From NCBI GenBank assembly GCA_016928775.1, contig JAFGKD010000077.1, positions 1 through 64,000 on the forward strand: a stretch of DNA of 64,000 bases, written 5' to 3'. Within the stretch, counting starts at the first letter, position 1, and every line of letters begins with the position of its first letter. The position numbers were made by a program, and so were the translations under genes. Below are positions 61,134 to 64,000 of this stretch, piece by piece. The DNA is from Candidatus Zhuqueibacterota bacterium (GTDB lineage: Bacteria > Zhuqueibacterota > Zhuqueibacteria > Residuimicrobiales > Krinioviventaceae). Under the pieces are notes generated by a model. That model was not told where the DNA came from, ran no database searches, and saw only the letters and a program-made list of their open reading frames with translations.

Positions 61134-62474
61134 TTAGCGCATCAATAACATCTTGTTCACCACCATGTCATACGACGTCTCCACCTGATAGAGATAAACG
61201 CCGCTCGCCAGATTCGAGGCATCAAACTGAATGGTGTGCTCGCCTGGTGTGTGTTCGGCATCGACAAGCGTCTGTAGTTCACGGCCGGTCATGTCAAATA
61301 CTGTCACTTTGACTTTTGACGGCAACGGCACGTTGTAAGAAATGGTTGTCGTCGGATTGTACGGATTCGGGTAATTTGTAGCGGATAACTTGAAGACTTT
61401 GATCACCTTGCCTTCATCCTGGACAGAGACATTAAACGGATCAGTGAGCATGACATCATCGATGTACCATTCTTCATCCGCAGCAGCCGATTGAAAATCG
61501 GGGAACAGCGCGATTTTGGTATATTTGAAGGATTCGATAGGACTCAGGTCGATTATCAGCTCTTCCCAGGCGTTCCCGACTTCTGTCAGCGCAACTGTTT
61601 CGACCATAACGCCGCTATCTTCCCACAATTCCACTTTGAACATGAATTGCAAATCCGGAGCTGGCGCCAATACCTTGATGCGAGCTTCGCTGATGACTGA
61701 AAAATCAAGCGGTTCAAACTTTTCGGCAATGGCGAATCCTTCCCATGCACAGTCTGACGTGAAATAGAGACCACACTTGTCGCTCGAATTGACGTCGTCT
61801 TTGACGGGATTATCGACAATTATAAACTCACCGGTCGTGGAGTTGCAATCCCACCAATGCATAAAAGGCGTAACGGTATCAAAATCGACCAACAAACCGT
61901 TATTCGGAATTGGCAAAAGACCGCCACGACCCATACGAATGTTATCGAACATCCATTCGACATTCTCGGTTGCTTCGCCAAAATCGGGATGAATGGAAAT
62001 GCGATCATACATACCAGCCGGTGTGCCGGAAAAGTCAAAATTGAGCGAGTCCCATTCGGCTGCGACTGCGGTCATCACCTCAACGGTTTTTGCCTCGTTT
62101 GGATCAGCCGAGGAAAATATTTTAAAAACGACCTTGAGATCCGCGGCAGGTGCATAGACATCCAGACTCATGTGCGTGTGCAGGGAAAAATCAAATGGCA
62201 CGAATGCTTGTTCCAAAACAAAACCCTCATCGGTGCAGGATGTGGACTTGAACAATCCGACCATATTGGCGGCATCATCCGGATCCGCAATGATTTCGAA
62301 AACTTGCGCGCTGTTGCAATCAATCGAACTCCATGTGCGTTCCTCCGCCAACTCATCAAAAGTCGCGATTCGGCCAAACGAATTAAGTTCCATGACATCA
62401 ATTAGACCATCTTGAGCCATTAAAACAACCGTGAACGTGCAAAAAAGCAGACAAAGCATTGTGACGAGTTTCAT
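61134..62474 (-). CDS. T9SS-exported protein with two tandem carbohydrate-binding-like domains
   Basis: A 446-residue protein. The start at 62474 follows TGGAGG and gives a signal peptide ending V-L-M-A-Q. Two related ~150-residue beta-sandwich-like domains follow (~33-183 and ~184-340). Both contain a C-N-S motif, a C-T/C-A-W-E-G-F segment, P-x-D-F-S and A-P-A-A/P-D-L-x-x-x-F-K, and end in W-M-F-D-N-I or W-Y-I-D-D-V. The domains resemble CBM/CIA30-type ligand-binding folds. The last ~80 residues are a T9SS type A domain (N-Y-P-N-P-Y-N at ~367, M-T-G-R-E-L, G-V-Y-L-Y, end L-L-M-R). No catalytic motif is seen. It is probably a surface-attached binding protein. Confidence 0.82.
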   Translation of the reverse strand: MKLVTMLCLLFCTFTVVLMAQDGLIDVMELNSFGRIATFDELAEERTWSSIDCNSAQVFEIIADPDDAANMVGLFKSTSCTDEGFVLEQAFVPFDFSLHTHMSLDVYAPAADLKVVFKIFSSADPNEAKTVEVMTAVAAEWDSLNFDFSGTPAGMYDRISIHPDFGEATENVEWMFDNIRMGRGGLLPIPNNGLLVDFDTVTPFMHWWDCNSTTGEFIIVDNPVKDDVNSSDKCGLYFTSDCAWEGFAIAEKFEPLDFSVISEARIKVLAPAPDLQFMFKVELWEDSGVMVETVALTEVGNAWEELIIDLSPIESFKYTKIALFPDFQSAAADEEWYIDDVMLTDPFNVSVQDEGKVIKVFKLSATNYPNPYNPTTTISYNVPLPSKVKVTVFDMTGRELQTLVDAEHTPGEHTIQFDASNLASGVYLYQVETSYDMVVNKMLLMR

Positions 62475-62550
62475 AGTGAACCTCCAGTTAAAATTTGAGT
62501 TTTTGTGGTTTGCATGATTTTGAACAGCAAGCACAACGATTTTCATTCCA

Positions 62551-62805
62551 TTATTTTAAAAATAAAAGCCGTCTATATATCGTACCATCATTGGCACAAA
62601 GACGAACGACATAGAGTCCTGACGCCAGAGTATCGCCGTCGAGCAATACTGAATACTCCCCCCGTTCTTTATAATCCTCTAAAAGTCTTTTAACAAGACG
62701 TCCATGACTGCTATAAAGTTCGACGCGAACAACCGATGATTTTTTTAATACATATCGTATTGTTATTGTCGAATTGCTCGGATTGGGGAATACAAACAGG
62801 CTCAA
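62551..62805 (-). CDS. T9SS type A sorting domain in shifted frame (detached C terminus of the glucoamylase-like protein)
   Basis: Eighty-four residues starting at a TTG and consisting almost only of a sorting domain: L-F-V-F-P-N-P-S-N-S, V-V-R-V-E-L-Y-S-S-H-G-R-L-V, S-G-L-Y-V-V-R-L and L-L-F-L-K. Such a domain makes no sense alone. Its frame is open upstream through D-Q-A-A-Q-S-E to the A10 run at 62829-62838. With one extra A there, the upstream enzyme would read straight into it. It is therefore the real C terminus of the gene at the right edge, cut off by a frameshift. Confidence 0.75.
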   Translation of the reverse strand: MSLFVFPNPSNSTITIRYVLKKSSVVRVELYSSHGRLVKRLLEDYKERGEYSVLLDGDTLASGLYVVRLCANDGTIYRRLLFLK

Positions 62806-64000
62806 TTCGCTTTGTGCCGCTTGATCAATTTTTTTTTTACATGGTCTATTACCGGAAAATTAAAATCGTTGTACGCCGCAAAAAAGCTGTTTCCCAGAAC
62901 AGCGGGATGCGCTGCCAGACCGAACAGCAGGGTTGAGATGTCGACGCCCTGTACATCAGCCGCTCGCCATGACCGGTCTTGAACGCTGAATCGCCACAGT
63001 ATCTTTTGGCTGCTCCCGGGAATACGATAGACGCCAGTATTATTCTCCCACAGATTGAGAATGTCAAGAGCGATTGTCGAATCCACCGGCATAAAGCCGG
63101 CGAGGACATGCGGCGAACAGACCGTGCCGGGATTGTTGTTAAAATTATCTGCATGGTAGCCGCTATCGACAAATCCGGATGCCCCGGCGCCGGTTCCCCA
63201 GATATATGACTTATCGGTTTTCTGCGACCACCAACGCCGATCCGCTGACATGGCATTGTGGAAAAATTTCAAATAATCCTGATGCGTTGTAAAATGAAAA
63301 CAGAGATAGTAGGGAAATTGAATAACAAAATTTGACAGGAAATGGTCGGGTGCATCCGTGAGCAGCGAAATGCCCTCAAAGGACGAATTGGGCAAAGCCG
63401 CGGCGTTTTCGAAATGATTCGTCCACAACATTTTTGTCCGCACATTCGCACGTGGATCATTTTTTGCCAACCAGGCGACGATCATGTATTCATTGAAGGG
63501 TCCAATTTTCAACTCGCCTTTGCCCTGCTCATCGAACGTCATATAAATATCACCGGCAGTGGCATTGGCAGTGGCCGTGTTCCAATCCACTGAAAGATAG
63601 AGCGCATCAGCCAATCGCGCGATCTCTGCGTTGCGCGAGAAATATTGTTTACAAAACAGGGCGCCGCTCACCAGGATGCCGGTATCGATACTCGAATATT
63701 CGCTATTCCATTCACGTGCGCCGGTGTTCATATTGATCCAGTGGCGAAAAAAGCCGTTCACCGGATTGCGCGCCGGTGCGTAACCGGAGCGTTCACCGGA
63801 CATCGCCTGCAGCGTAACCAGGGCGAGGGATTCGGCATCGTCGATCAATTCGAGTGTATCGGCAATGCACAGCGATACCAGTCCCATGCCAACCGAGGCA
63901 ATCGAACATGGGTGGAATTGCTCTCCTTCAAATCGTGCCGCGTCGGCATAGACGCCAATATCGTTGCGCAAAAATTGATAGAGGTCAATCACTCCCTTGA
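62802..64000 (-). CDS. Glucoamylase-like (PF10091-type) protein, 5' end outside window, frameshifted at 3' end
   Basis: The frame is open to the window edge (the GTG at 63992 is not necessarily a start), so this is the C-terminal ~400 residues. Family features: E-Y-S-S-I-D-T-G-I-L-V-S-G-A, L-Y-L-S-V-D-W-N, F-N-E-Y-M-I-V-A-W-L, a Q-D-Y-L-K-F-F-H-N-A segment, R-R-W-W and Y-I-W-G-T-G-A-G. This is the (alpha/alpha)6 layout of glucoamylase-like proteins such as GH144/GH162 beta-1,2-glucan enzymes. Catalytic acid residues cannot be assigned by eye. The frame stops at K-R-H-K-A-N just after the A10 run, so the T9SS domain at 62551-62805 is lost unless slippage occurs. Confidence 0.72.
   Translation of the reverse strand, partial: KGVIDLYQFLRNDIGVYADAARFEGEQFHPCSIASVGMGLVSLCIADTLELIDDAESLALVTLQAMSGERSGYAPARNPVNGFFRHWINMNTGAREWNSEYSSIDTGILVSGALFCKQYFSRNAEIARLADALYLSVDWNTATANATAGDIYMTFDEQGKGELKIGPFNEYMIVAWLAKNDPRANVRTKMLWTNHFENAAALPNSSFEGISLLTDAPDHFLSNFVIQFPYYLCFHFTTHQDYLKFFHNAMSADRRWWSQKTDKSYIWGTGAGASGFVDSGYHADNFNNNPGTVCSPHVLAGFMPVDSTIALDILNLWENNTGVYRIPGSSQKILWRFSVQDRSWRAADVQGVDISTLLFGLAAHPAVLGNSFFAAYNDFNFPVIDHVKKKLIKRHKAN
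62829..62838 (-). other. Poly-A run (A10 on the coding strand) at a frame break
   Basis: On the minus strand the sequence is GT, ten A, then TTG. Reading in frame 0 leads to a stop at 62802-62804. A -1 shift, or an eleventh A in RNA or DNA, continues into the T9SS domain. Such runs support ribosomal -1 slippage, RNA polymerase slippage or replication slippage, and are also a common site of assembly errors. Confidence 0.7.

Overview
The window looks like a chromosomal segment of a Gram-negative bacterium of the FCB superphylum, outside the classical Bacteroidetes (Calditrichota, Ignavibacteria or KSB1-like lineages would fit). The main reason is that several secreted proteins end in the 80-90 residue type IX secretion (T9SS, type A) sorting domain that opens with N-Y/F-P-N-P-F/Y-N and ends in a basic residue (genes ending at 759, 15991, 61134 and, out of frame, 62551). 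The lineage is an inference from protein style; there is no rRNA or tRNA gene to anchor it.

Layout. 1-4.3 kb: the 3' end of a secreted beta-helix protein, a Tat-exported enolase-superfamily enzyme resembling D-mannonate dehydratase, an AbiE-like toxin-antitoxin pair with a short toxin, and a secreted protein of unknown function. 4.3-6.7 kb: a secreted serine beta-lactamase-like hydrolase with extra domains. 7.0-15.8 kb: a sulfur-acquisition locus made of an outer-membrane porin, a complete sulfate ABC importer (sbp-cysT-cysW-cysA), a divergent sigma-54 activator (bEBP) and a lipoprotein sulfatase. A very good -24/-12 sigma-54 promoter lies in front of sbp. 16.0-24.2 kb: one 2728-residue surface protein built from about fifteen Ig-like repeats.

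24.4-57.9 kb: a roughly 33 kb surface-polysaccharide locus, entirely on the minus strand and tightly packed, with many stop/start overlaps. It encodes two Wzx-type flippases, a Wzy/O-antigen-ligase-like polymerase, six GT4 glycosyltransferases plus one with a DUF1972 start, four GT2 enzymes of the polyprenyl-phosphate sugar type, four GT39/GT-C membrane glycosyltransferases, two SDR sugar-nucleotide enzymes, a DegT aminotransferase, a ChbG-type deacetylase, an MBOAT/SGNH O-acetylation pair, a methyltransferase (perhaps split) and a secreted glycosidase-like protein. A plausible model is lipid-linked repeat assembly and flipping, periplasmic decoration by GT-C enzymes using Und-P-sugars, polymerisation and O-acetylation. 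No initiating phosphoglycosyltransferase and no Wza/Wzc export genes are visible, so the locus depends on genes elsewhere.

58-64 kb: a secreted alpha-toroid-like protein, a DUF72 protein, a T9SS protein with two ligand-binding-like domains, and at the right edge a glucoamylase-like protein whose T9SS domain is put out of frame at a run of ten A residues.

Most notable points: the sigma-54-controlled sulfate/sulfatase/porin locus; a beta-sandwich-like domain apparently shared between the giant surface protein and a GT39 glycosyltransferase; the poly-A frameshift separating an enzyme from its secretion signal; the equal numbers of GT2 and GT-C enzymes in the polysaccharide locus; and an 87-bp inverted-repeat element inside that locus.
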